Positions 36,616 to 45,518 are shown, counted from the stretch's first letter. The stretch is 64,000 nt of DNA from Halorhabdus amylolytica (GCF_004944975.1 NZ_SPQG01000006.1:1-64000); one strand, 5' to 3'. Program-made: numbers and translations. Notes: generated by a model not told the origin, from the letters alone.

Positions 36616-37881
36616 GAGATCGTGAATGATGTCCGCCGGGTCCTCCAGCCCCACAGAGAGACGGACCATGTCGTCGGTGACGCCCGCAGCGGCCTTCTCC
36701 TCGTCAGAGAGTTGCTGGTGGGTCGTCGAAGCCGGGTGGATGATCAGCGTCTTGGCATCGCCGACGTTCGCCAGCAAACTGGCGAGTTCCGTCGATTCGA
36801 CGGTGTTACGGGCCGCTTCGTAGCCCTCTTCGAGGCCGAACGTGATCATCCCGCCGTACCCGCCATCGAGGTACTCGCTGGCTTGCTCGTGGGTCTCGTG
36901 GGATTCCAGGCCGGGGTAGTTGACCCAGGAGACCTCCTCGTGGTCTTCGAGGAACTCCGCGACGGCCATGGCGTTCTCCGAATGGCGCTCCATCCGCATC
37001 GGGAGCGTCTCCAGACCCTGGATGGTCTGCCAGGCATCGAAAGGCGCTTGCTGGTTGCCCAGATCCCGTAGCCCGCGAGCGATCGCAGCGTAGGTGAACG
37101 CGGCCTCGCCGAAGCGCTCCCGGAAGTTGACGCCGTGATAGGCTGGGTTGTCCTCCGCGATCTCGGGGTAATCCTCGGCGTACTCGTCCCAGGGAAAGCT
37201 CCCGCCGTCGACGAGGATGCCGCCGATGGTGGTGCCCGACCCGTGGATCCACTTCGTCGTGGAGTTCCAGACCAGATCCGCGCCGTGCTCGATCGGATTG
37301 GACAGGTACGGCGTCGCGAAGGTGTTGTCGACCAGCAGCGGGACGCCGTGATCGTGGGCGATATCGGCAATACGTTCGATGTCCGGCGTCACCAGGGCAG
37401 GGTTACCGATCGTCTCGAAGTGGACGTAGGCGGTGTCCTCGTCGATGGCCTCCTCGTAGGCGTCGTAGTCGAGGGTGTCGACGAAGCGGGCTTCGACGCC
37501 CTGGCGCGGTGCCGTGTGCGTGTAGTAGGTGTAGGTCCCGCCATACAGTGCCGAGGCGGTGACGACGTTGTCGCCGACATCCGCCAGCAGGAAGGTCGCG
37601 AGATTGAGCGCCGCCATCCCAGAAGACGTGGCGACGGCGCCGACGCCACCTTCGAGTTTCGCCAGGCGTTGCTGGAGGATCGAGTTGGTCGGATTCATCA
37701 GCCGCGAGTAGATGTGGCCCTCCTTCTCTAAGGCGAACTGCGCGGCAGCGTCCTCGCTGTCCTCGAAGACGTAGCTGGTCGTCTGATAGATCGGCGGCGC
37801 GCGTGCGCCGGTGGCCGGGTCGGGTTCTTCCTGGCCGACGTGCAATGCGTCAGTGTGGAATCCGCGGTCGTCGTCGCTCAT
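36586..37881 (-). CDS. metY: O-acetylhomoserine/O-succinylhomoserine sulfhydrylase (MetY-like, PLP)
   Basis: 431 residues of the Cys/Met metabolism PLP family. Landmarks are FHTDALHVGQEEPDPATGAR, YSRLMNPTNSILQQRLA, ATSSGMAALNLA, LLVDNTFATPYLSNPIEHGAD, and the PLP lysine in NSTTKWIHGSGTTIGG. It makes homocysteine from an acylated homoserine and sulfide. The start is ATG 37881. The gene's last codons are the template of the 34-bp tandem repeat. The usual partner metX is not next to it. Confidence 0.92.
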   Translation of the reverse strand: MSDDDRGFHTDALHVGQEEPDPATGARAPPIYQTTSYVFEDSEDAAAQFALEKEGHIYSRLMNPTNSILQQRLAKLEGGVGAVATSSGMAALNLATFLLADVGDNVVTASALYGGTYTYYTHTAPRQGVEARFVDTLDYDAYEEAIDEDTAYVHFETIGNPALVTPDIERIADIAHDHGVPLLVDNTFATPYLSNPIEHGADLVWNSTTKWIHGSGTTIGGILVDGGSFPWDEYAEDYPEIAEDNPAYHGVNFRERFGEAAFTYAAIARGLRDLGNQQAPFDAWQTIQGLETLPMRMERHSENAMAVAEFLEDHEEVSWVNYPGLESHETHEQASEYLDGGYGGMITFGLEEGYEAARNTVESTELASLLANVGDAKTLIIHPASTTHQQLSDEEKAAAGVTDDMVRLSVGLEDPADIIHDLEQAITWSTR

Positions 37882-38010
37882 AGCGATCGGGTCTACGGTA
37901 TCCGACACTGTATAAGTGCGGTACGTCCACCCGGATTCACCGCCGTCGACGACAGCCGTCTAGATTCGCCGGTATCCAAAGAGGATTTCGAGGCGGGAGC
38001 GCGGTCAGGT

Positions 38011-39615
38011 CTAGCCGAAACTGCGGATCGTCAGAAAATCGCTGGCGTCGCTCCCATCGAGTTTGTCGAGGTGGACGATCGGCGCATAGCCCACGTCCGG
38101 ATCGATATTGACGCTCTCCTGGAAACTCGTCTGGCGCTGCCAGCAGGCTGAGTTAATCGTCAACACGTTGTGGTAGGTCCCGTAACCCAGTTTGTGGACG
38201 TGACCGGTGTGGAAGACGTCGGGGACGTCCTCCATGATGAGGTAATCTCGTTCCTCTGGGGCGATCCGCGTGTGACCGCCAAACTGTGGAGCGACGTGGC
38301 GTTTCTTCAGGAGTTGTCCCATCGCTCTGTGGGGATCGTCGTAGCTGGCCTTCTCCTCGGGCAGTTCGGCGATCACCTCGTCGAGGCTGACGCCGTGGTA
38401 CATGAGAATGTCGACACCCTCGACGGTAACGGTTGAGGGGTTACCCGTGATCGTCGCGTCGTGGGCGGACATGATCGAGCGGAGTTCCTCGTCGAAGCCC
38501 GGTTGCGGTTCGGCCAACCGGACAGCGTCGTGGTTGCCCGGGATCATCACGATCTCCATGTCCCCGGGCACGTCCTTGAGATGCTCCGTGAAGGTCTCGT
38601 ACTGCTCGTAGATGTCGACGACGTCCAGTTCCTCGTCCTGATCGGGATAGACGCCGACACCCTCGACCATGTCGCCGGCCAGCAGGAGATATTCCACGCG
38701 CTCAGCTTCCGGCGTGTGGAGCCACTCGGCGAACGCCCGCCAGGCATCGGCGTCGAATTCCTGGCTGCCGACGTGGACATCGCTGATCAATGCGGCGCTG
38801 ACTTCCCGATCAGCCGTTGAGGGCTCGAACGTCCGAGGAACGTCCGGGAAATGGATCGCGTCGGCAAAGAGGATTCCACCGTCGTCAGCCAGCGTTCCCT
38901 CGATCGCGATCACCTCGTCGAAGAGGAGTTCCTCGACGAGATCGGCGATGTCCCGGTCCTTCATCACCAGGGCCGGGAACGTCCCGTTGGTGTCCTCGAG
39001 TTCGACCAACCAGTGACCGCTGGCCGTCGAGCGGATGTCGGCGACCATCCCGACGATCGCCGCCTCACTGCCTCCCGGCATCGACTCGACGGCGTTGGTC
39101 GGCCGGTGGTTGACCCGTCCCCGAAGTTTCCGGGAGAGTCGCTCGTAACGATCACGGAACACCGAAAGGAAATCCGAGTACTCGCCGGTGCCGGTCGACC
39201 GACCGGTTACGTCCCCGGTGATCGTCGGTTCCACGGGATCCCTGGTGCCATTGAGGTCGCTCGAAACCCCCTTCGTTTCACCTGGAGAACTCCTCCCCCC
39301 TTCGAGTGGTGCCGGATCGTCACTTCCAATTGAAATAGAGGGGGTCGAATCGCCCGTCGATCCGGACGTCGGTTCCGTCGGTTCGCCGGGGGCACTGGGA
39401 GCCGGTGGTTCCGACTTCCGTGCCTCGGTTTCGACGGCGGAACGAGCGTGATCGACGGAGAGTTTGAGTGCACCTTCGGGGACCGCTTCGAGTGCGCGTT
39501 CGATCGCCGTCTCGGTGTCGGTTGCCCCCGCGAGGATCGTGACGGCTTCTCGGTCCGCGTTGTACCCCCTACTCGCGAGTTCGTTGACGATCTGGGCGGG
39601 CGTCTCGCGAGGCAC
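38011..39615 (-). CDS. polD1: DNA polymerase D small subunit DP1 (exonuclease)
   Basis: 534 residues. DP1 is the Mre11-like 3'-5' proofreading subunit of the euryarchaeal PolD. The phosphoesterase motifs read ISDVHVGS, LLAGDMVEGVG, MIPGNHDAVR and FHTGHVHKLG. An OB region lies before them, and a Ser/Pro/Gly linker (about 70-130) separates them from an N-terminal domain. The linker coding region contains two ORB-like sequences. The start is ATG 39615. The partner DP2 lies at 45975-49556. Confidence 0.95.
   Translation of the reverse strand: MPRETPAQIVNELASRGYNADREAVTILAGATDTETAIERALEAVPEGALKLSVDHARSAVETEARKSEPPAPSAPGEPTEPTSGSTGDSTPSISIGSDDPAPLEGGRSSPGETKGVSSDLNGTRDPVEPTITGDVTGRSTGTGEYSDFLSVFRDRYERLSRKLRGRVNHRPTNAVESMPGGSEAAIVGMVADIRSTASGHWLVELEDTNGTFPALVMKDRDIADLVEELLFDEVIAIEGTLADDGGILFADAIHFPDVPRTFEPSTADREVSAALISDVHVGSQEFDADAWRAFAEWLHTPEAERVEYLLLAGDMVEGVGVYPDQDEELDVVDIYEQYETFTEHLKDVPGDMEIVMIPGNHDAVRLAEPQPGFDEELRSIMSAHDATITGNPSTVTVEGVDILMYHGVSLDEVIAELPEEKASYDDPHRAMGQLLKKRHVAPQFGGHTRIAPEERDYLIMEDVPDVFHTGHVHKLGYGTYHNVLTINSACWQRQTSFQESVNIDPDVGYAPIVHLDKLDGSDASDFLTIRSFG
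39267..39346. other. Two inverted ORB-like sequences inside polD1
   Basis: On the minus strand 39267-39286 reads TCCAGGTGAAACGAAGGGGG, sharing the 13-base TGAAACGAAGGGG core with both origin boxes of this window. On the plus strand 39323-39346 contains TTCCAATTGAAATAGAGGGG, similar in form (half-site, GAAA, G-run). They are in opposite orientation and 3.2-3.7 kb from the origin. Binding is not shown. Confidence 0.5.
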
Positions 39616-39776
39616 ACTACGTTCACAGCGACCGTGCCAGCAAAAGCATGGCGGTCGCCATGCTCGTTAGAGCTTCCGCACGGGAGTCGTGTAGCCTGAC
39701 CGGACTCGCGTCGGTCACCCTATCACGGGCGTCGGAAGCGAAGGGTTGTAGTCCTCGGGGTCGAACGGACGGCCGG

Positions 39777-40811
39777 ATGAGCGATCCCCGCGACGAACAA
39801 CAATCGTCCGACCGGGACGATCCGTCCCACGAGTCAGTCGACGACGACCGTCCCTCCGAGCGGTCCGAGGTGAACGGCCCCGACGAGGGAGTCCACCCCG
39901 AAGCTACTGATTCACCGCAGGACGATGCTCCTCCGTCAGACCGGACCGATCGAAGCCCTCCGTCCCGGAACGATCCGCCGTCGTCCGAGGGGCCACCGGA
40001 ACAGGACCGACGGCCCGTCGATGGAGAGTCGCCACGAACCTCCATAGGTTCGAGTCGAAAGCACTCTTCGGAGCGATCCGATCTCGACCGAATGGGGGGC
40101 CGTAACGATCGTCGAACGGACCGAGGCCCACCACCGAACAGGAGTGAATCGACAGACGATTCCTCACGGTCCGGACTCGTTCTCTACGTCTTCGATATCG
40201 CAAGTAGCATCCTCATCGTTGCAGCCATCGGCGGGTTCCTGTTCGCCGCCAGTGGCGTCTGGCCCCCGCTGGTCGCCATCGAGAGTGGAAGTATGGAGCC
40301 ACACATTCAGGAAGGCGATCTCGTGTTCGTCATGGAGGAACACCGATTCCCTGGTGGCGGGGCACAGGGGGACTCCGGTGTTGTGACCGCTCGTGAAGGA
40401 CGGGAAACGGGCTACCGGATGTTCGAGGGGTACGGCGACGTGATCGTCTATCAGCCGTACGGAAGCACCGAACAGACACCGATCATTCACCGAGCGATGT
40501 TCTGGGTCGAGGAGGGTGAGAATTGGTACGACGAGGCGGACCCGGAATACGTCAGTAACGCTGACTCCTGCGAAGAGCTGGCGAACTGTCCGGCTCCTCA
40601 CTCTGGCTTCATCACGAAAGGCGACAGCACGTCTGTTAGTCAAGACTACGATCAAGCGATGCGTATCACCAGTCCCGTCAGACCGGAGTGGGTCATAGGT
40701 ACCGCCGAAGTTCGCGTTCCGATACTGGGAGAGATCCGATTGCTGACCGGCCAGACAGGGGCTAGATCGCAAGCACGGACGAACTCGACGGCCGCCGCTG
40801 TCGGTCCCTAA
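39777..40811 (+). CDS. sec11: Archaeal signal peptidase I (Sec11 type)
   Basis: 344 residues. The N-terminal 125 residues are a disordered, acidic Ser/Arg/Pro-rich region. One membrane helix follows (ASSILIVAAIGGFLFAASG), then the catalytic Ser172 in AIESGSMEPHIQ and His238 in TPIIHRAMFW. His in place of the bacterial lysine is the archaeal/ER pattern. A box near VGTAEVRVPILGEI closes the fold. It removes signal peptides from exported proteins at the membrane. The start is ATG 39777. It is divergent from DP1 and convergent with orc1. Confidence 0.9.
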   Translation: MSDPRDEQQSSDRDDPSHESVDDDRPSERSEVNGPDEGVHPEATDSPQDDAPPSDRTDRSPPSRNDPPSSEGPPEQDRRPVDGESPRTSIGSSRKHSSERSDLDRMGGRNDRRTDRGPPPNRSESTDDSSRSGLVLYVFDIASSILIVAAIGGFLFAASGVWPPLVAIESGSMEPHIQEGDLVFVMEEHRFPGGGAQGDSGVVTAREGRETGYRMFEGYGDVIVYQPYGSTEQTPIIHRAMFWVEEGENWYDEADPEYVSNADSCEELANCPAPHSGFITKGDSTSVSQDYDQAMRITSPVRPEWVIGTAEVRVPILGEIRLLTGQTGARSQARTNSTAAAVGP

Positions 40812-40858
40812 AAACGGGGTCACTACTGATTTCTGAGGACGGACGGCCAGGGATTCTT

Positions 40859-40904
40859 CGAACTAGGAACCACCATCAGTTCGAACAAGGAGCCACCATC
40901 AGTT
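40859..40904. repeat. Two tandem 23-bp repeats between sec11 and orc1
   Basis: Units at 40859-40881 and 40882-40904 differ at two positions (cgaac, then t or a, then agga, then a or g, then ccaccatcagtt). They lie between two convergent genes, where terminators or short duplications are common. Confidence 0.75.
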
Positions 40905-40925
40905 CACGGGATCGTTTCGGAACAT

Positions 40926-42476
40926 TCACTGCTGATCGAAGCGCGCCTGGATGAACGGCTGGACGTCCTCGATGTCGCCGAGTCTCGAATCCGAATGGAG
41001 GACCGCCTCGGTCTCCTCTAGGGGGACCGAGAGACTGATTTCCTTCGTGCGACCGTAGCGGCCCTTCGAGACGACGACGGCGTTGACGATTCCGAGCATG
41101 TCCAACTCGGAGATGAGATCTGTCACGCGGCGTTGAGTGAGAACATCGGCGTCGATCTCCTCACAGAGGCGCTTGTAGATATTGTAAACTTCGCCGGTGT
41201 TGATGTTGTGCACACCGTTTTGTTCCAGGAGGATGATCGCGAACAGGACGAGTTTCGACTGGGTGGGCAACGTGCGAACGACCTCGACGACCCGATCGAG
41301 TTCGATCTTCTCCTGGGCCTGACGGACGTGATCCTCGGCGACGAGATCTGTCTGATCGCGTTCGGCCAGTTCCCCTGCCGTCCTGAGGAGATCGAGTGCA
41401 CGCCGAGCGTCGCCGTGCTCCTGTGCAGCGAAGGCCGCACACAGGGGGATAACGTCCTCGGATAGGGCACCGTCCTTGAACGCCACGTCCGAGCGCGCCT
41501 GCAGGATGTCCCGGAGCTGGTTGGCGTCGTACGGAGGGAAGACGATTTCCTCCTCGCCCAGACTGGATTTCACTCGGGGATCGAGGAAGTCGGTAAACTT
41601 CAGGTCGTTAGATATCCCCATGATCGATACCCGTGAGTTCTCGAGTTCGGAGTTCATCCGGGAGAGATTGTAGAGCGTATCGTCACCGCTCTTCTCGACG
41701 AGTTTGTCGATCTCGTCGAGCATGATGACGACGACGCGCTCGGTGTAATCCACGGCGTCGAAGAAGGTGTTGTAGACGCGGTCAGTCGGCCAGCCGGTCA
41801 TCGGCACCTCCTCGAAGTCCTCGCGATCGCTCTCTAAGGATTCGATCCGAGATTCGACGCCCTCGATCGAAGAGAAGTCCGTATCCCCAAGCACATCCGG
41901 ATCGGATTCGGCGCGATCGGTGAGTTTCCCCAGTTCGTCGATTCGATCGTCGATGTGTGCCTCGTTTTGCTCGATGAACTTGTTCGCGAGCTGGGCGAGG
42001 ACACGATACTGCGTGTCGGTCACTTCACAGTTGATATACTGGACCTCACAGGGGACCTCGTACTTCTGGGAGGTACGTTCGAGTTCCTCGCTGACGAACT
42101 TCGCGCTTGCGGTCTTGCCGGTCCCTGTCTTGCCGTAGATGAGGATGTTCGACGGCGTATCCCCGCGGAGGGCAGCGACGAGGATCGTCGCCATGTTGTT
42201 GATCTGCTCCTCGCGATGGGGGAGTTTCCGAGGTGTATATGAGGGACGAAGGACCTCCTTGTTCTCGAAGATAGGTTCCCCGCTCAGGAGGTCATCGAAC
42301 AACCCCCGCGAGGCCTCGTCCGCTTCCGAATCTTCGTCCTCGAAGACGATGTCGTCAAGCAGTTGCCCGTCGCGTTCCCGGTCTGTGAACGACGACGGTC
42401 GCTCCGATGGGTCGAGTTCCCACTCGTCGGTCTCTTCCGCGTCAGCATCGAGGTCAGTTTCGTCCGTATCTTGCAT
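40926..42476 (-). CDS. orc1: Origin-binding initiator Orc1/Cdc6
   Basis: 516 residues. AAA+ Walker A is LIYGKTGTGKTASAKF, Walker B VVIMLDEIDKL, sensor 1 SIMGISNDLKF and sensor 2 around HGDARRALDLLRTAG. The C-terminal winged helix (about 430-516) binds ORBs. The first 70 residues are acidic and unstructured. A 60-residue insertion (about 180-240, IDDRIDELGKLTDRAESDPD) between AAA+ strands is typical of haloarchaeal Orc1 orthologs. The start is ATG 42476 (MQDTDETDL); the in-frame 33 residues upstream lack the family pattern. Confidence 0.94.
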   Translation of the reverse strand: MQDTDETDLDADAEETDEWELDPSERPSSFTDRERDGQLLDDIVFEDEDSEADEASRGLFDDLLSGEPIFENKEVLRPSYTPRKLPHREEQINNMATILVAALRGDTPSNILIYGKTGTGKTASAKFVSEELERTSQKYEVPCEVQYINCEVTDTQYRVLAQLANKFIEQNEAHIDDRIDELGKLTDRAESDPDVLGDTDFSSIEGVESRIESLESDREDFEEVPMTGWPTDRVYNTFFDAVDYTERVVVIMLDEIDKLVEKSGDDTLYNLSRMNSELENSRVSIMGISNDLKFTDFLDPRVKSSLGEEEIVFPPYDANQLRDILQARSDVAFKDGALSEDVIPLCAAFAAQEHGDARRALDLLRTAGELAERDQTDLVAEDHVRQAQEKIELDRVVEVVRTLPTQSKLVLFAIILLEQNGVHNINTGEVYNIYKRLCEEIDADVLTQRRVTDLISELDMLGIVNAVVVSKGRYGRTKEISLSVPLEETEAVLHSDSRLGDIEDVQPFIQARFDQQ

Positions 42477-42907
42477 GTTCGTACGTGCCCCCTTTTTCGG
42501 GTGGAGATGCGCCCGCAAATCCGATATTCCGGCCTGAGACAGTCGATAGCAGCGATATCGAGAGATTTCGGACAAACGGCTGCGTCCAGTTGAACCACAA
42601 CAACGGGTGGGTGAAAGAGTATTAAAAATTTCGGTTCAGCTGGTCACCCGTCCGTATCATCCCCACGTTTTGGCTGAACGTCGATCTCGAAGCGGTCTGA
42701 ACGGAAATGTAGATGATATTGAAGTTTCAGACCCGATAATCCGAGGGTTACCAGTTGAAACCAGCAGTTCAGTTGCAACCGACCAGGTTTGGTGAAATCT
42801 GCCAGTTCGACACGTTTCCCAGCTCGAAGGGTCGCAGGCGTGACCGCGTCACAGTCTCGTTGATCCTGTCGATGAGAAACACGGGGCGAACGGGAGTTCC
42901 GACAGGA

Positions 42908-42940
42908 TACCCCCACACCCCTTCGTTTCAACTGCAACTC
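42908..42940 (-). promoter_or_regulatory. Origin recognition box ORB1
   Basis: On the minus strand it reads gttgcagttgaaacgaaggg then gtgtgggggt. It has the haloarchaeal ORB plan of half-site, TGAAACGAAGGGGTG and G-run. It faces the opposite way to ORB2 across the AT-rich DUE. Confidence 0.8.
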
Positions 42941-43307
42941 CGCAAAAGAGTGGTGGGGAATACTTCAGTCGCAAGTCTCCTTCTAGAATCGGTACTTTTA
43001 TGATATATACGATAAAACCAAAACCGTACTGCAGTAATCTCAATGTAGAGAGAGAGAGAAGATATAATCTAGGGATTTCTAGACGGATCCGCTCAGGGAC
43101 GAATCCACTAGCGAAGACGGACGTCAGACGACACTGCTAGTCCGTCTTAACCCCGATATCCCCTCTATCTACTTTCTTCCGGATCCACTCTCGTATTCGT
43201 TATGAAATTCCATCACACCTTTGGACCCATCAACGCGGGAAATCGAAGAGTGAATAGAGTAAACCGAAGAGTGGACGGTGTGTCGGAATTCATTCGCCCT
43301 GAACGTC

Positions 43308-43329
43308 GAGATCGTGATCGTGATCTCGT
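43308..43329. repeat. Short palindrome near ORB2
   Basis: CGAGATC-N8-GATCTCG, a 7-bp inverted repeat just before ORB2. It may be an extra protein site at the origin, or chance. Confidence 0.4.
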
Positions 43330-43340
43330 TGTTCGGTGGT

Positions 43341-43371
43341 GTTCCACCTGAAACGAAGGGGTGGGGGGTGG
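43341..43371 (+). promoter_or_regulatory. Origin recognition box ORB2
   Basis: It reads gttccacctgaaacgaaggg then gtggggggtgg on the plus strand. It contains the same 15-base core as ORB1 in inverted orientation, about 400 bases away across the AT-rich region. Confidence 0.85.
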
Positions 43372-43477
43372 AGCGCGTCCTCTGGAAGAGAGACAAGGGG
43401 CGTTCGAACGCGGTCAAGGAGAGTCATGGCGGATCGGGCTAGTTCTCCGATCGACTTCCAATCCCTAATATATCGGT

Positions 43478-43490
43478 ATATTTATATATG
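43478..43490 (+). promoter_or_regulatory. TATA-rich promoter region of oapA
   Basis: TATATTTATATATG is the strongest A/T tract before oapA. Transcription would start near 43510, giving a leader of roughly 55 bases to ATG 43567, or a leaderless GTG start at 43507. Confidence 0.5.
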
Positions 43491-43566
43491 TCTGACGTAC
43501 AGTTAAGTGGATTCGACGTGCTACATCGGTCAGATGCCCCGATTCGCTCGGGCGCGGGAGGATAGG

Positions 43567-44208
43567 ATGGGACTGCTCACAGAACTCAGAGACAGCATAT
43601 CACGCGCGGCATCGACCCTGTTTTCCGAACAGGATCCCAAACGGATTGGAATTTACGGACCACCGAATGCAGGGAAGACGACGCTAGCCAACCGGATCGC
43701 CCGGGACTGGACCGGCGACGCAGTCGGCCCCGAGAGTTCGATTCCACACGAGACACGGCGTGCCCGTCGCAAGGAGAACGTCGAGATCGAACGCGACGGC
43801 AAGTCCGTCCAGATCGACATCGTCGACACGCCCGGGGTGACGACCAAGGTCGATTACACGGAGTTCCTCGATCACGACATGGAGAAAGACGACGCCGTCC
43901 GCCGGTCGCGGGAGGCCACCGAGGGCGTCGCCGAGGCGATGCACTGGCTACGGGAGGACGTTGACGGCGTCATCTACGTTCTGGACTCGACGGAAGACCC
44001 CTTCACACAGGTCAACACGATGCTGATCGGCATCATCGAGAGCCAGGACCTGCCGGTGTTGATCTTCGCCAACAAGATCGACCTCGAAGAATCTAGCGTC
44101 AAGCGCATCCGTAACGCCTATCCTCAACACGAGACCGTCCCGCTGTCGGCGCTTGAGGGTGACAACATGGACGAGGTCTACGACAAGATCGCGGAGTACT
44201 TCGGGTGA
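43567..44208 (+). CDS. oapA: Origin-associated GTPase OapA
   Basis: 213 residues, Era/Obg-like small GTPase. G1 is YGPPNAGKTTLANRI, G3 DTPGVTTK, G4 FANKIDLEE and G5 PLSALEG. The short N-terminal helix (MGLLTELRDSISRAASTLF) is the usual start in haloarchaea. The gene adjoins the origin and is followed by oapB and oapC. It is known from other haloarchaea as an origin-neighbour gene; its biochemical role is not settled. A start at GTG 43507 would add 20 residues. Confidence 0.92.
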   Translation: MGLLTELRDSISRAASTLFSEQDPKRIGIYGPPNAGKTTLANRIARDWTGDAVGPESSIPHETRRARRKENVEIERDGKSVQIDIVDTPGVTTKVDYTEFLDHDMEKDDAVRRSREATEGVAEAMHWLREDVDGVIYVLDSTEDPFTQVNTMLIGIIESQDLPVLIFANKIDLEESSVKRIRNAYPQHETVPLSALEGDNMDEVYDKIAEYFG

Positions 44209-44214
44209 TCGAGG

Positions 44215-44601
44215 ATGGCTGAAGCAACGAGTAAACCACGCGATGGCGTCCAGATCGACCTCATCAGTGCTGAGCGGATGGACGGGCTGGCCAGCATGGA
44301 GAAGATCCGGATGATCCTTGATGGCGTCCGGGACGGTAACATCGTCGTCTTGGAGGAAGGGCTAACCCCTGACGAGGAGTCCCGACTGATCGAGGTGACG
44401 ATGACCGAGATCAGCCCGGACGAGTTCAACGGGATCGAGATCGAGACCTACCCGCGCTCTGAGACTGCCGACCAGAGCTTCCTCGATCGCCTCATGGGCA
44501 AGGAATCGACGAAGAAGTTGACGGTGATCGGGCCGGCCAACCAGATCGAGACGTTACACAAGGACGAAACCCTCATTAGTGCTCTCGTCTCCCGGAAATA
44601 A
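44215..44601 (+). CDS. oapB: Origin-associated DUF2073 protein OapB
   Basis: 128 residues. The alpha-beta protein contains SAERMDGLASMEKIRMILDG, EEGLTPDEESRLIEVTM and FNGIEIETYPR. DUF2073 proteins occur in archaea next to the OapA GTPase. The gene starts six bases after the oapA stop and ends overlapping the oapC start by one base, so the three are an operon. Function is unknown. Confidence 0.92.
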   Translation: MAEATSKPRDGVQIDLISAERMDGLASMEKIRMILDGVRDGNIVVLEEGLTPDEESRLIEVTMTEISPDEFNGIEIETYPRSETADQSFLDRLMGKESTKKLTVIGPANQIETLHKDETLISALVSRK

Positions 44602-45386
44602 TGCCCCACCAGTGTACTGACTGCGGGACGACGTTCGCGGACGGCTCGACGGAGATGCTGTCGGGCTGTCCCGACTGTGGCGGTAACACCTTCCAGTTTC
44701 TCCCGGAAAGTTCGGCAGGCGACTCGAGCCAGTCTTCCGGAGCCGAACCTGAACCGACCCCCGATTCGGAACCTGCGCCGAGCGTCGACCGGTCGGAACG
44801 CCCGTCTCCGGGCGATTCAGTCGCGAAAACGGTCGGTAATGCGGCGAAAACTGTCAAGGACATCGTCGGGAGTGATCCCGACGGCCCGGGCACGTCCCCC
44901 GAGGCCGCCGATCCACTCGAGCCCTGGCCCGAGGAAGGCCCGGGACCGACAGACGATCAGCCGGACGGGACGACCCCGACTGCGGGAGCCGAGTCCACGT
45001 CCGCCGATCGACAACGGCGGGCTTCGGCTTCCAGGGCGGAGGACGTGGCCCAGACCTCCGCGCGATCGGCCGTCGTCGCTCCCGAGGAACTCCCCGAATC
45101 GGGAACCGCCGAGATGGCCGCCGGTGCTCCTCCTGCCGATGGCTCTCCGTCACCGTCCGATTCCCGGGTCGAGGGCTCTGAAACCGAACCGTCGGATAAC
45201 GACGAAATCGATCGCCCGGGTCTCGAGGAACTCCGGGAGGAACTCAACGATCAGTTCGAGTCCATCCGCATCGTCGAACCCGGCCAGTACGAACTCAACC
45301 TGATGGAACTTTACGAGCGCGAGGAGTACATCATCGCCCTCCAGGAGGATGGGCGCTATCAGATTCAGGTTCCCGAATCCTGGTAA
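44601..45386 (+). CDS. oapC: Origin-associated zinc-ribbon protein OapC
   Basis: 261 residues. The N-terminal zinc ribbon (HQCTDCGTTFADGS and SGCPDCGGNTFQF) is followed by a long disordered region rich in Ser, Pro and acidic residues (about 45-195). A short C-terminal domain (LEELREELNDQFESIRIVEP to ALQEDGRYQIQVPESW) ends the protein. ATG 44601 overlaps the last base of the oapB stop. The middle is weakly conserved in the family. Its stop lies inside the first unit of a 29-bp tandem repeat. Confidence 0.88.
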   Translation: MPHQCTDCGTTFADGSTEMLSGCPDCGGNTFQFLPESSAGDSSQSSGAEPEPTPDSEPAPSVDRSERPSPGDSVAKTVGNAAKTVKDIVGSDPDGPGTSPEAADPLEPWPEEGPGPTDDQPDGTTPTAGAESTSADRQRRASASRAEDVAQTSARSAVVAPEELPESGTAEMAAGAPPADGSPSPSDSRVEGSETEPSDNDEIDRPGLEELREELNDQFESIRIVEPGQYELNLMELYEREEYIIALQEDGRYQIQVPESW

Positions 45387-45466
45387 ATCCGCGGACATAT
45401 TTCCCGGCCGGATAAATCCGCGGACATATTTCCTGGCCGGATAAATCCGCGGACGTATCGTCCCGG
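45384..45466. repeat. Three tandem 29-bp copies at the 3' end of oapC
   Basis: The first unit 45384-45412 starts with the oapC stop codon TAA (taaatccgcggacatatttc). The second is at 45413-45441, and a third diverging copy begins at 45442. Each carries a CCGCGG palindrome. There are no spacers. They lie between oapC and the PPC gene, which share a strand. Confidence 0.85.
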
Positions 45467-45487
45467 TCTGTTCGTTCGCACAGCAAT

Positions 45488-45495
45488 CCTTATCG
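45488..45495 (+). promoter_or_regulatory. TATA-like box before the PPC gene
   Basis: CCTTATCG is centred about 28 bases before ATG 45519, which supports that start over the GTG at 45507 and implies leaderless transcription separate from oapC. Confidence 0.4.
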
Positions 45496-45518
45496 GAGTC
45501 CCTGCCGTGACCCCGTAC

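Larger units (their letters stand above)
42580..43375. other. oriC: Chromosomal replication origin (oriC1-type)
   Basis: Non-coding, AT-rich DNA lies between orc1 and oapA. It holds two strong origin-recognition boxes in opposite orientation (42908-42940 and 43341-43371) that share the core TGAAACGAAGGGGTG. Between them, 42985-43085 is a low-GC stretch (atgatatatac, gataaaacc, agatataatctag) suited to unwinding. Weaker half-boxes (CCAGTTGAA) lie at 42586 and 42751. Placement next to orc1 and the oap genes matches haloarchaeal oriC1. Confidence 0.88.

Noticed and set aside
45384-45466. 29-bp repeats as CRISPR or a second origin iteron cluster
   Set aside because: No spacers, only three units, and no similarity to the ORB core.
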